Positions 16,329 to 25,974 of a stretch of DNA of 64,000 nucleotides are shown here, piece after piece; positions within the stretch are counted from its first letter, which is position 1, and every line of letters starts with the position of its first letter. The stretch comes from Hymenobacter volaticus. Its GTDB lineage: Bacteria; Bacteroidota; Bacteroidia; Cytophagales; Hymenobacteraceae. A model generated the notes under the pieces. The model worked only from the letters and a program-made list of their open reading frames with translations, did not search any database and had not been told where the DNA came from. The stretch spans positions 3,883,501 through 3,947,500 of the forward strand of contig NZ_CP095061.1 in NCBI RefSeq assembly GCF_022921055.1. Reading direction: 5' to 3'. Position numbers and translations under genes: made by a program.

Positions 16329-17093
16329 GTGCGTACTCTTTTCTGTTGTCTCGTTCGGGTTCTGGCTTTGGTGCTGCTACTGGCCGCTCCGCCACTGCTG
16401 GCCCAACCAGCCCGCAACGCCGCCGCTCCACCCCTTCCTCTGCCACGCGACCAATCTAGCAACGTGGTGCTCCGAGCCCCAAAAGCTGAGCGGCTGCGTT
16501 CTTTTCGGGAGCAGCGCGACTTTCAGTACGTGACCGTGAAAAGTGAGCTGAGCGCCTGGGATTTGCTATGGATGCGGTTTTGGCGCTGGGTGGCCGAACT
16601 GCTAAATACCCGCCCTGGCAAGGTACTGTGGGAATACGGCATCTACGCTGCTCTTGTCCTCGCCTTCGTATTTGTAGTGCTGAAGCTGATGCAAGTGGAT
16701 ATCACCCGCGCCTTCGGTCGCGCCCCGCAGCGTGCCCCGCTGTCCTACGACACCGAATCAGAGGACATTCATGCTCTTGATTTTCAGACGCTGCTTCAGG
16801 AGGCAGAAGGCACTGGCAACCATCGCTTAGCGATACGCCTAGGCTATTTGAAAGTGCTCAAGCAGCTCGCCGATCAAGGGCTCATCCGGTGGCAACCCGA
16901 CAAAACCAATCACGACTATCTCTATGAGTTGCCCGCTGGTCCGTTAGCCACCGCTTTCCGAGAGCTAACCCAGCAGTTCGACTACGTGTGGTACGGCGAG
17001 CACGACGACCTCACGCCCACGCACTACGCGCAAGCCCGCGCCACTCGCGAAGCTTTTCAGCAACTTCTGGCTAGTCCGCGCCGCGCCGCCTGA
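16329..17093 (+). CDS. DUF4129-domain membrane protein
   Basis: A 254-residue protein. It starts with GTG at 16329 and has a signal peptide or anchor ending LLAQ near residue 26. A periplasmic stretch follows, then one membrane helix at about 99-118 (YGIYAALVLAFVFVVLKLM). The cytoplasmic DUF4129 domain comes last (LLQEAEGTGNHRLAIRLGYL, KQLADQG, NHDYLYEL, then FDYVWYGEH). DUF4129 proteins sit beside MoxR ATPases and transglutaminase or DUF58 proteins across bacteria; the biochemical role is unknown. The DUF4350 gene starts 11 bases later, so the two are co-transcribed. Confidence 0.88.
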   Translation: MRTLFCCLVRVLALVLLLAAPPLLAQPARNAAAPPLPLPRDQSSNVVLRAPKAERLRSFREQRDFQYVTVKSELSAWDLLWMRFWRWVAELLNTRPGKVLWEYGIYAALVLAFVFVVLKLMQVDITRAFGRAPQRAPLSYDTESEDIHALDFQTLLQEAEGTGNHRLAIRLGYLKVLKQLADQGLIRWQPDKTNHDYLYELPAGPLATAFRELTQQFDYVWYGEHDDLTPTHYAQARATREAFQQLLASPRRAA

Positions 17094-17104
17094 TTTCCCC
17101 CGTT

Positions 17105-18564
17105 ATGACAACGTTCCGCTGGTATGTATTGGGGTTGGCGCTACTATTTGGAGCCTACGTGGCTGTAGAGTACTATCGCCCCAAACCCCTCGACTGGACC
17201 CCAACTTTCCAGAATAAAGACAAGATTCCCTACGGCACGTACGTGCTCTACGACTTGCTGCCCGACATCATGGGCGTTGAAAAACGCGAAGTTCGCACCA
17301 TTCGAGTGCCCATCTACAATCAGATTGAAGGTGAGGATGAGCCCGATACCGACCTTGCCGTTGATACGGCCGCTGTAACTGTGGCCTCCGATTCAACCAC
17401 TTGGGAAAAGTCTGATGAAGTACCCGAAGAAGTGGCTTCCGCCGACACAACGGCCGCTACCAACACCACAGCAACCACTGCTGCTGAGCCTCAGCTAGCG
17501 GCTACGGATACCACCAGCACCCCTCCGACGATGAAGATTACGAGGCCGGACTAGCCGAGGCCGGATACCCGAAGGCCACCTACGTTTTTGTGGATGATGT
17601 TTTCGAGCTAAGTGCTTCCGACTGCCGAGCTTTACTGCGCCACGTCGCCCGCGGTAACGATGTGTTTATTGCTGCCGAGCAATTCGACCGTCATTTCACC
17701 GATACTATTGGCTTTCGCACCGCTGCGTTTGTGCCTCGGCTACGTCCTCGGAAGAAAGCAACTACGGCCAATACTACTTTGGTCGATTCGGTGCGCCTAC
17801 TGCTTAGCAACCCTCGGTTGGCCCGCGCTGCAGGCAATGGATTTCGGTTGCCAGCATTGGGAGCCTCTTATCGTCTGCTGCCTGACAGCGGTTTGGTGGC
17901 TACCCAACTGGCCGCTGATACAGCTGGGCGGGCTGTGCTGGTTAGTGTGCCGCACGGGCGCGGCCACCTTTACTTGTGCACCGTCCCGCTGGCTTTCACC
18001 AATTACTTCGCGCTACAGCCCCGTACTGGCAACTTTGCCTTTGCTGCTCTCTCTTATCTACCGGTTGGCCACACGGTGTGGTGGGATGAATATCAGAAGC
18101 AAGGGCGCCAAGGCGAGCAGTCGTTATTGCGGGTGCTGCTAGCTCATGATGCGTTGCGATGGGCCTTGTACCTGAGTTTGCTTGGCGCACTCTTGTTCGT
18201 GCTGTTTGAGGCTCGTCGTCGGCAACGCGTCATTCCGATTTTTAAGCCGCTGCCCAATACCACGTTGCTTTTCACGCGCACGGTGGCTGGCCTATACCGG
18301 CAAGGCAATAGCCACAGCGCCATTGCGGAAAAGAAAATCCAGCTATTTCTAGAGCATCTGCGCACGCGCCTTCATGAGCCAAGTCTGGACTTGAACGACG
18401 ATGCCGCGCGGGAGCGGCTAGCGCAGAAAACTGGTATTCCACGCACCGATGTCGATGCACTGGTCCGACGCATCAACTTTTTGCTCACTGCTCCCCAAGT
18501 ATCCGATTCGGATTTACTAGCGCTGAACAAAGCCTTAAACGATTTCCGAAAAGATGTATCTTAA
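17105..18564 (+). pseudogene. DUF4350-domain protein, frameshifted near 17520
   Basis: One gene read in two frames. Frame one (17105-17554, 149 residues) has an N-terminal helix (WYVLGLALLFGAYVAVEYY), the PYGTYVLYDLLPD segment typical of DUF4350 and a Thr/Ala-rich stretch, then runs into a stop. Frame two picks up as SDDEDYEAGLAEAGYPKAT and VFVDDVFELSASDCRALL, and has a helix ALYLSLLGALLFVLF near its residue 200 followed by the family tail. The switch falls at a CCCC run (17520-17523); one more C would give a single 486-residue protein. It is either a sequencing error or a genuine loss-of-function change. The neighbours (DUF4129, MoxR, DUF58) fit an intact gene. A restart at GTG 17590 is possible but would lose the N-terminal third. 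Confidence 0.8.
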
Positions 18565-18729
18565 TTATTGCACTCATTAGATAATTTGTATTAATCTAAT
18601 TTATAACTATTTTAATAAAGCTTGATACGCGAGTATAACGCGCTTTCAATACGTTAATTAAGAAAACTATATGATATTCTCCCAACTTCATTTCTTGTTC
18701 GTTCACTTCGAAATTTCTTTCTGTCAATA

Positions 18730-19872
18730 ATGGAAAACACTTTAGACAACTCAGGTCATTCCTCTGATGCGGCCCCTCTCAGTGATGAATCCAACCTAGT
18801 CCCCGCAACTCCTTTTCCTACTTCAGCGGCATCGCCTAACGCAGACCCGGCACCAATTAGAGAAGACATAGAGACCGTGCCAGCAGCGGAGACTTCCGAG
18901 CCAACAGCTTTTGCTTCGCGCACCAATCTAAGTCATCTAAGCCGCCACGCTGATGCTATCCGGCACGAGCTGAGCAAGGTGATTGTAGGACAGCAAGCGC
19001 TAGCCGAACTACTGCTAACCGCCATCCTAGCCGATGGCCACGTGCTGCTTGAAGGAGTACCCGGCGTGGCCAAAACTCTTACCGCCAAATTGCTGGCTCG
19101 CACTCTAGATGTGCCCTTTAGCCGTCTGCAGTTCACGCCTGATCTGATGCCTTCTGATGTGCTAGGTACATCAGTATTTCGGCCCAATAAGGCGGATTTC
19201 GAGTTTCGCCCTGGTCCTATCTTCGCCAGCATAGTCCTCATCGATGAAATAAACCGTGCCCCTGCCAAAACGCAGTCGGCGCTGTTTGAGGTGATGGAGG
19301 AACGCCAAGTAACGCAGGATGGCACTCGCTACACCGTACCCGACCCGTTTGTAGTGCTGGCCACTCAAAACCCTATCGAGCAGGAAGGCACTTATCGCTT
19401 GCCCGAAGCGCAGCTCGACCGGTTCCTGTTCAAACTGAACGTGGGGTACCCAAGCGTGGAAGAAGAAGTAAGCATCCTGCAAGGGCATCACGCTGGTTTC
19501 GGAGGCGCGCCACTGGATGTAGTGCGAGCCGTTTTGACGGCCGATGATTTGCGCGGCTTACGTGAGCAAGTACGCCGGCAGCACGTTGAGCCCAAGCTAC
19601 TCGAATACATTGCCCGCCTTGTCGGGCAGACGCGCGCCCACAAAGGGCTTTACTTGGGTGCTTCGCCCCGCGCCTCCCTGGCCCTGCTAAACGGCGCTAA
19701 AGCCCTTGCTGCCCTCCGCGGCCGCGACTTCGTTACGCCCGAAGATGTGCAGTATTTGGCCTCGCCGGTGCTGCGCCACCGTATTCAACTCACACCAGAA
19801 CGGGAAATGGAAGGCAGCACTGCCGACGATATCGTGAAGCAGATTTTGCAGCAGATCGAAGTACCGCGCTAA
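18730..19872 (+). CDS. MoxR-family AAA+ ATPase
   Basis: A 380-residue cytoplasmic AAA+ ATPase of the MoxR group, thought to act as a chaperone for maturation of proteins with metal-binding von Willebrand or related domains. Walker A is GVPGVAKT at residues 109-116; Walker B is VLIDEINRAP at about 169-178; sensor 1 is LATQNPIEQEGTYRLPEAQL. The C-terminal lid has LGASPRASLALL and DVQYLASPVLRHR. The first 60 or so residues are an acidic, Ser/Pro/Ala-rich extension not part of the fold. The gene follows DUF4350 after 165 AT-rich bases and precedes DUF58, its usual partner. Confidence 0.95.
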   Translation: MENTLDNSGHSSDAAPLSDESNLVPATPFPTSAASPNADPAPIREDIETVPAAETSEPTAFASRTNLSHLSRHADAIRHELSKVIVGQQALAELLLTAILADGHVLLEGVPGVAKTLTAKLLARTLDVPFSRLQFTPDLMPSDVLGTSVFRPNKADFEFRPGPIFASIVLIDEINRAPAKTQSALFEVMEERQVTQDGTRYTVPDPFVVLATQNPIEQEGTYRLPEAQLDRFLFKLNVGYPSVEEEVSILQGHHAGFGGAPLDVVRAVLTADDLRGLREQVRRQHVEPKLLEYIARLVGQTRAHKGLYLGASPRASLALLNGAKALAALRGRDFVTPEDVQYLASPVLRHRIQLTPEREMEGSTADDIVKQILQQIEVPR

Positions 19873-19922
19873 GCGCTGTCATTGCGCCGTCCTTGCAATT
19901 GCAGCAGGGCTTTACTGAACTA

Positions 19923-21278
19923 ATGAAATCCTTCTTTCTTACTCGCCGCTTCTTTTTCGCGCTAACCGCCCTTGTTATTGGGTTGGTAGTAGCTTTTTTT
20001 CTATCGGGTTGGCTGGCACCAGTACAGTTGGCGCTTGGGCTGCTTCTGGTTTTAACCGCCTTCGATGCAGGCTTGCTGTATGCACCAGCTCGCGGCGAGG
20101 CAGGGCACGTTTTCGGTCGCCGGGTGATGGGCGATAAGCTGGCCAATGGCTCAGAGAACGATATTGCTATCTACCTAGAAAACTACTACCGGTTCCCCAT
20201 CTATACCGAGACAATCGACGAAATTCCACATCAGTTTCAGCGGCGCGACGTGCTGTTTCGGACGGAAATAAAGGCGGGAGAAACAACTGTCATTCGTTAC
20301 CAGCTCCGGCCCGTCAAGCGGGGTGAATATGAGTTTGGGGCCGTGAATGTCTATGTAGCTTCGCCGCTAGGCTTGGTACGGCGGCGGTTTCGGTTCGATG
20401 ATAGCCGGACGGTGCCCGTGTATCCCTCGTTTTTGCAGATGCGGCAGTACGAGCTACTCGCCATTAGCAACCGCCTAACGGAAGTAGGTGTGAAGCGCAT
20501 ACGGCGAGTGGGCCACAGCCTAGAATTCGAGCAGATTCGGCCTTACGTAGCCGGCGACGATCCACGCAGCATCAATTGGAAAGCCACGGCCCGCCGCGCC
20601 ACCACCAATCACGCTGCAGAGGCCTTGGTAGTGAACCATTATCAAGACGAGCGCGCCCAACAGGTGTACTGCCTCATCGACAAAGGGCGGGTGATGCGCA
20701 TGCCCTTCAACGGCCTGAGCCTGCTGGACTACGCCATCAATGCCACGCTGGTCGTGAGCAACATTGCTATTCTTAAGCACGACAAGGCTGGACTGCTGAC
20801 GTTTTCGCACCAGCCCGGCAGCTTGCTAGCAGCCGACCGCCGGGGCGGCCACATGGGCAAATTGCTTGAGGTCTTGTATCGTCAGCGCACCAAGTATCTG
20901 GAAACCGACTACGAGCGGCTGTACATCACCGTCAAAACCAACATCCGGCAGCGCAGCCTGCTTATTCTGTTTACCAATTTTGAGACGCTGAGCGGCATGC
21001 AGCGCCAGCTGCCCTACTTGCGCCGCTTCGCTAAAGACCACTTGCTGTTGGTGGTATTCTTCGAAAACACGGAATTACGAGAGTTTCTGGACGCACCAGC
21101 CGAAACTACACAGGACGTTTACAACCAAACCATTGCTGAAAAATTCGCTCAAGAAAAACGCCAAATCGTGCGCGAATTGAACCGCTACGGTATTCATTCC
21201 TTACTTACGGCTCCACAAAACCTGACGGTGGATACCATTAACAAGTACCTGGAGTTCAAAGCGCGCGGCTTGATTTAG
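19923..21278 (+). CDS. DUF58-domain protein (MoxR partner)
   Basis: A 451-residue protein with two N-terminal helices (FFFALTALVIGLVVAFFLS, then LALGLLLVLTAFDAGLLYA). A beta-sandwich region follows, then the DUF58 core SLEFEQIRPYVAGDDPRSIN and WKATARRA at about residues 200-228. A von Willebrand-like part follows (QQVYCLIDKGRVMRMPFNG, LLDYAINATLVV, LLILFTNFETLSG). The ATG at 19923 is chosen; the TTG at 19893 would add ten residues without a better N-terminus. DUF58 proteins are encoded with MoxR ATPases almost everywhere and are candidate clients. It lies 50 bases after the MoxR gene and ends the cluster, convergent with the next gene. Confidence 0.92.
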   Translation: MKSFFLTRRFFFALTALVIGLVVAFFLSGWLAPVQLALGLLLVLTAFDAGLLYAPARGEAGHVFGRRVMGDKLANGSENDIAIYLENYYRFPIYTETIDEIPHQFQRRDVLFRTEIKAGETTVIRYQLRPVKRGEYEFGAVNVYVASPLGLVRRRFRFDDSRTVPVYPSFLQMRQYELLAISNRLTEVGVKRIRRVGHSLEFEQIRPYVAGDDPRSINWKATARRATTNHAAEALVVNHYQDERAQQVYCLIDKGRVMRMPFNGLSLLDYAINATLVVSNIAILKHDKAGLLTFSHQPGSLLAADRRGGHMGKLLEVLYRQRTKYLETDYERLYITVKTNIRQRSLLILFTNFETLSGMQRQLPYLRRFAKDHLLLVVFFENTELREFLDAPAETTQDVYNQTIAEKFAQEKRQIVRELNRYGIHSLLTAPQNLTVDTINKYLEFKARGLI

Positions 21279-21287
21279 TAAACGCTA

Positions 21288-23097
21288 CTACTCATCGAAT
21301 GCTTCCAGCCGAGCGTTATCGAGGAGCAGGTTGGCGGTGGTACCATAGTAGAGGAAGGTGATGGATATGCTGTCGAACTCCTCTTTGGGCGGGCGTACAT
21401 CGAAAAACAAGGTACGGGGCCAAGCTGCATCTAAGGCCCGTTGGAAACGAATGGTGCGCGCCTTCACAATGTCGTTGCCGTGCCTAAACCGTATTACGTA
21501 TTGAGTCATGCGGTTTAGGTCCCATTCTTTTTGATCGGCACGGGCATCGGCGTAAGCCCGCAGCCACTCAAACTGGCCCGGACGAGCCGGAATTATCCAT
21601 TCTGTACTTTGCCGGTGTAGTGAATCGAGAGCCAACGAGCAATTGCCCTGCAAGGCGGGCGTACCGCAGATACCAAGAGCCGTCTGTTCAAAATCCTGCC
21701 GCCACAGCACGTGCGTATTGCGGGCCGTACCGGTAAATTCGGCATTGCTGTCAAGCAACAGCATGGTTTCGGGGGCACTTGATAACGAAACAAAATGCGC
21801 CACAGATAGGCACGAGTCATTTCGCCAGCTGCCAACAGGCCACCTTGCCCACCCGGTATCGACATCTGCGTGAGCCAAAACCCGTACGCACAACCCACTA
21901 CGGCTACCACTCCGTAGGCTGCCGCCCACCGCGGACGCCCTAACAGCCAGCGCAGGGCCGCGGCCATGGGCCACGCCAGCACCGCGTAGCTTTCAATCAT
22001 AGCCCGTTGACCTAGCCCCCGCCGTACGTCCACTCGTTCCAAGCAAACGTGACGTATATGAACAGCACCGTAAACACGAGCATAGGCCAGAAGGCATCTG
22101 GCTGCTGACGGCGCAACGGCCCAAAGCCAACCAGCGCGGTTAGCATCAGCGGCGAGTACAGCAACCAGCCACTGCGGAAACTGAAGATACCATCCCATAA
22201 GTGCGGTTTCACCCAATTAAACCCCTGCTCCTGATAGCTGTACACTATCCAGTCGCCACTGGCATAATGCCAATACAAAGGTTGAATTGCCAATAGCACA
22301 CCGCCCGCCAGCAACGCACCAACCAGCAGGCGCCATTGGCGCTGCCAGAAGGCTAGCCGCTCGTGTAAGGCCGCGCCAGTTGGATTTAAGCCCCAAAGCA
22401 TAGGCAGTAGCACAGCCAGAATTTCGGTGGGGCGCGTCAGCGTCATTAGCCCAATTACGGCACCGATACCTACTGCTTTTGCTAAGTTCGGGCGAGAGTA
22501 GAAAGAAGGCGTAAGGAGCAATAGTACTGCATACCAGCCAAACAGCCAGCAGTGCGTCATACCGGCATGACCAGCACCACTATACACAATGTAATTTGTA
22601 CCTAGCAGCAGAATAAGCAATGTAAGTGCTGTGGGCCACTCCCCAAATCGAGGAAGCAGCGCCCGACGCACCAGCCAAAAGCTGAGCACCGATACCAGCA
22701 AGCTCGCCAGCTTGACGGCCAACTGGTAGGGCGGCGAGAATCCATCGGCTGGGAAACCTAATGGTTTGGCGAGCGCATGAGCTACAAGAAAAAAAGGCAG
22801 CTCTTGCAAAGCTAACCCGGCGGGGTACTTCATCACGAAGTTTCCACTGCCTTCATGCCGGAATGCTTGATAGAAACTCGGAGTAGGTGCATATTCTTTG
22901 AGCAACTGGTCGCGAAAGTTTAGCTCACGCAAGTCGTGGTGGACGAATATGGCAGGTAGATAGAGATAGTAGCCTGAAGCATCCCAGTTCAGAACCGGCG
23001 ACGTAGGCCAGGGCTGAGAGGCCGGATGGTACCACCAAGTCATCGCCAGCAATAACACCGTGCAAAACCAGCTAACTATCCGAGAAGGAGAACTCAT
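21288..23097 (-). pseudogene. Polytopic membrane glycosyltransferase-like protein with two frameshifts
   Basis: One gene broken in two places. Frame one (23097-22012) has 8-9 membrane helices with an early LNWDASGYYLYLPAI segment, similar to GT39-type or other lipid-linked sugar transferases of Bacteroidota, and ends WNEWTYGGG. After one added G in the run at 22016-22020, translation continues as GLGQRAMIESYAVLAWPMAA. After one added C at the run 21771-21775, it continues as ETMLLLDSNAEF into a soluble beta-rich C-terminal domain ending ARLEAFDE. With both bases added, the whole is 603 residues in one frame. Both breaks are in runs of five C/G, which favours sequencing error over decay. The sugar donor and acceptor are unknown. 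Confidence 0.72.
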
Positions 23098-23486
23098 ACA
23101 CTAAAAGAAAACACCAAAACCTTACCTGAATAGCCGTATTGACGGGCTGCAAATTGCGGAAAGTTAAGTGCAGATCAATCAGTCGATCAAAGTCTCTATT
23201 GCTCACTAAACGCGTCTTGCAGTTGAGCAAATAGATAACGTGCGCAAAAGCGCACAAACTAATAGAGAAGTAAAAGAGACATAAACACGAGCGGCACGCT
23301 AAGAGAAGACAGGGTAGCTGCTTCCTAGCGTGCCGTTGTTATTCAGCTTATGTGCAATGGCACCGATACGCATCGGGCTAGTACATAGGATTTTCTATAG
23401 CACCTTAACACTCGAAGGACTTTGCTATAGATTTCTTTTAGTGTAGTCTATTGAATTACCAGATGAACCGCTAGTAAAGAATAATG
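23098..23486. other. 389-base gene-free interval with one long hairpin
   Basis: No supported gene. The segment separates the start of the glycosyltransferase-like gene from the end of the beta-helix gene, both on the minus strand. It holds a hairpin at 23292-23335 and a small CCGAT/ATCGG palindrome near 23370. No consensus -7 element was found. A 61-codon minus-strand frame at 23072-23257 overlaps the neighbouring gene and has no support. Confidence 0.6.
23292..23335. terminator. Hairpin downstream of the beta-helix gene
   Basis: CGGCACGCTA at 23292-23301 is perfectly complementary to 23326-23335, with a short GAAG/CTTC pair inside. It is placed to terminate the minus-strand beta-helix gene, but no clear T-run follows on that strand, so termination is uncertain. 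Confidence 0.5.
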
Positions 23487-25397
23487 CTACTCGACAAGCA
23501 GTGCTTCGCTGTACCGTTGGTTTCCTTGCAGAACTTCTAAATGATAACGACCTGCTGCCAAAGCACCAAGCTGAAGTTGTAGGTCTAAATTGTTATCAGC
23601 CTGCGCTTGCCGTGTTTGTGAAAATTGGAGCCGGCCCATCATGTCATACACTTTAATTGAAATTGGAGTGCGGCCAGTTGCTCCTAAATTAACGACGCTC
23701 AAATGAACACTTCCTCTGGCAGGATTAGGGTAAACACTGCACCAATTAATCTTAGCAGCATTGGCACTGCTAGCAACGATACTGTTTTCGTAGGCTCCAA
23801 TCGAGCGCCCAGCACCGCGCGCAGGTGTAGGATTACCAAAAAAGTCGCGTGGTCCGGAGTTTAAGTTGAATTCGGTGAGCAGATCTAAGCCTGCGTTCAT
23901 TAGATTGGAGCCGGACTGCAGATGATACGCTGTAAGCGAAGTCAACTGTCTTCCTGAGCTTAAAATTGCTAATGTGCCCCCTGCGCCTGGCTGCTGCAAT
24001 TGCGGATCTATCTCAATGCCTGTAGTGCGAGCACCAATTTTTTCCTGTCCACTGGCTGCCCGCCATGCTTCCAACGAGTTGTAGTGCCCGGAGCCCCAAT
24101 TCAGTTGTAAGGTTTGTCCACTGCTCCAGTACGCGTTGCCTTGAAGGAGCACTCCTTCTGTTGTCATACTCGCTATTAGTGGCAGACCTCCTGTAGTTTG
24201 GAACACGTTGTTGCGTATAACCACCTCACTGATGCCACCGCTGATAATATCTACTGCTTTAGGCCGCGAGCCATCAGCAGGCGGACTCACGTAAATGGTA
24301 TTGTTGTGGATATTAGCGCGCTGGATACCACCACTAGCCCCTGTTGACCAGAGCAACAAGGCCCCTTGTCCGCAGCCGCGTCCATCATTTTCGCTAATGT
24401 TATAGCGAATAGTAAGATCGTGCATTGGAGGTGCACCTGGGTATTGAGCCAGCAGATAGCCTGGCCCAGTGTTGTCATGGGAGTAATTATACTGAAGTAC
24501 TGAATTAGTACAGCCCCCATCCAAGTCGAATCCGCCTCCATCCCTACAGGTACCCGACTCATTATGATGTGACTCGCAATACTGAATGGTTAGGTTATTG
24601 CAATAATATCCCCAGATGCCTACTGGTCCCCCGTTCTGATTTGCATTAAGCCATCCATTATGGTACGCTTCTGAATACTCTACAAGGGCTTCATCAATTC
24701 CTCCAAGTATAATACCGCTACCAGTATGATTATCGGTGATATCGGCGCGACCAGAATTATCAAATGCTTGGCAATAACCTACGTACCAGTTGTGATGGGC
24801 AGATGGTAATTCTGCATATGATACAATACCAACACTACCATTGGCTGATGCTGTACACCGGGTAACTCGCACTTGGTCGTAGCCACTAGTGCCGTTCCAA
24901 CTGCCTATAATAATGCCTCCATCCCGATACCCATGTGCATTAATGTTATCAAGCACTAAGTGCTGCAAGTGCACATTCGCAGAATCAAGATAAAACTCCA
25001 CTCCTGCACTAGTATTGGCCAACCTACCAGAGCCAGTAAATTCAAGGTCGCGCAACTCTATTCCGCCAGCATTATGAGCATAGAAGCCAGCGCCGGTGCC
25101 ACTGTTGATAATAGCTCGGCCAATACCATAGGAACTAAAGACGATAGGATGTGCTGTTGTACCCTGTGTAGTACTACCTAGCTCAAGCCCACCTATAAAT
25201 ACATTGCCTGCTTCAAACAATACAATATCACCCGGAAACAAGCGAGTGTTATTCACCTTATTTATTGTTCGCCAAGCGGTAGTTGCTGAAGTACCTGAAC
25301 TTAGATCATCCCCTCTGGAGCTTATGTAGTAAGTGCTACTATAAGACGAAAATGACAACACCATCAAGAAGACAAATAATAGTACTTTTTTCTGCAT
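23487..25397 (-). CDS. Por-secreted parallel beta-helix protein
   Basis: A 636-residue exported protein. The signal peptide ends near SYSS. Residues 25-60 carry YYISSRGDDLSSGTSATTAW, the usual opening of secreted right-handed beta-helix proteins. Residues 80-430 consist of short repeats with Asn ladders (IRYNISENDG, IHNNTIYVS, IRNNVFQTTG), a right-handed parallel beta-helix as in pectate lyase-like and PbH1-repeat proteins. The end is a type IX sorting domain (VYPNPARGSVHLSV, VYDMMGRLQFSQT, AAGRYHLEVL). A polysaccharide lyase or binding function is possible, but no catalytic set can be identified. The gene and its upstream region are clearly less GC-rich than neighbours, which suggests separate acquisition. 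Confidence 0.88.
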   Translation of the reverse strand: MQKKVLLFVFLMVLSFSSYSSTYYISSRGDDLSSGTSATTAWRTINKVNNTRLFPGDIVLFEAGNVFIGGLELGSTTQGTTAHPIVFSSYGIGRAIINSGTGAGFYAHNAGGIELRDLEFTGSGRLANTSAGVEFYLDSANVHLQHLVLDNINAHGYRDGGIIIGSWNGTSGYDQVRVTRCTASANGSVGIVSYAELPSAHHNWYVGYCQAFDNSGRADITDNHTGSGIILGGIDEALVEYSEAYHNGWLNANQNGGPVGIWGYYCNNLTIQYCESHHNESGTCRDGGGFDLDGGCTNSVLQYNYSHDNTGPGYLLAQYPGAPPMHDLTIRYNISENDGRGCGQGALLLWSTGASGGIQRANIHNNTIYVSPPADGSRPKAVDIISGGISEVVIRNNVFQTTGGLPLIASMTTEGVLLQGNAYWSSGQTLQLNWGSGHYNSLEAWRAASGQEKIGARTTGIEIDPQLQQPGAGGTLAILSSGRQLTSLTAYHLQSGSNLMNAGLDLLTEFNLNSGPRDFFGNPTPARGAGRSIGAYENSIVASSANAAKINWCSVYPNPARGSVHLSVVNLGATGRTPISIKVYDMMGRLQFSQTRQAQADNNLDLQLQLGALAAGRYHLEVLQGNQRYSEALLVE

Positions 25398-25968
25398 ACA
25401 CCGAATACATTAATTTATTTGGCAATAATAACAAATTAGCCTTTGTCTTTAAATAGGACTATTTATTAATACATTTTAAAGTAAAATAGATGGTATTCAA
25501 CAATATTCGTCCAAAGCTTTATAAAGTTACTTGTAGAGTTAATAAAGCTATACGCTCTGCATATTAAATATAACTATATACATAAATTTGCCAGTACATT
25601 AGTCCTTTTCATATTGTTAATACACAAAAATCTACTACTCTAAATTTCGATGAACACCACGTAGTAGTCGATGAACAGATCCTTCTTTTGTTGCTGCTAA
25701 TTTCATCCACACTGTACAAGAAATATTATAAACCTGGGAAACACGACTGATCAAGAGGGACCTATAGATACTTTTATCACTAGAGCTAATAGAACGCGGT
25801 ACATGTGTTATAATGACTACTAGCTTCTTGTTGTTGAAGCGGTTTGTTGTAAGAATTTACTTGAGTAGAAATGCGAGTTTTAGAACATGTACACTCGGCA
25901 CGAATGCTGCTATACTTGGCTTGTGATGCAGCGGCTCCCGTATCTTTCGCTGCCCTCCACTACTTGTA
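25398..25968. other. 571-base AT-rich divergent intergenic region
   Basis: No supported gene. It separates two divergent genes, the beta-helix protein and the GH20 hexosaminidase, and is much richer in A and T than the surrounding genes, especially 25400-25640. Promoters for both genes should lie here, but I found no good TAnnTTTG element on either strand. Confidence 0.6.
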
Positions 25969-25974
25969 TTGCCT

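Noticed and set aside
17515..17530. Programmed -1 ribosomal frameshifting in the DUF4350 gene
   Set aside because: No X XXY YYZ heptamer or obvious downstream structure at the junction, and four other breaks in the window have the same C/G-run form, so an error or mutation is simpler.
21771..22020. Phase-variable poly-G tracts controlling a surface glycosyltransferase
   Set aside because: The tracts are only five bases long, shorter than known phase-variable tracts, and similar breaks occur in genes with no surface role.
23072..23257. 61-codon gene on the minus strand upstream of the glycosyltransferase-like gene
   Set aside because: It overlaps that gene's start, has no homologous motif and lies in a promoter region.
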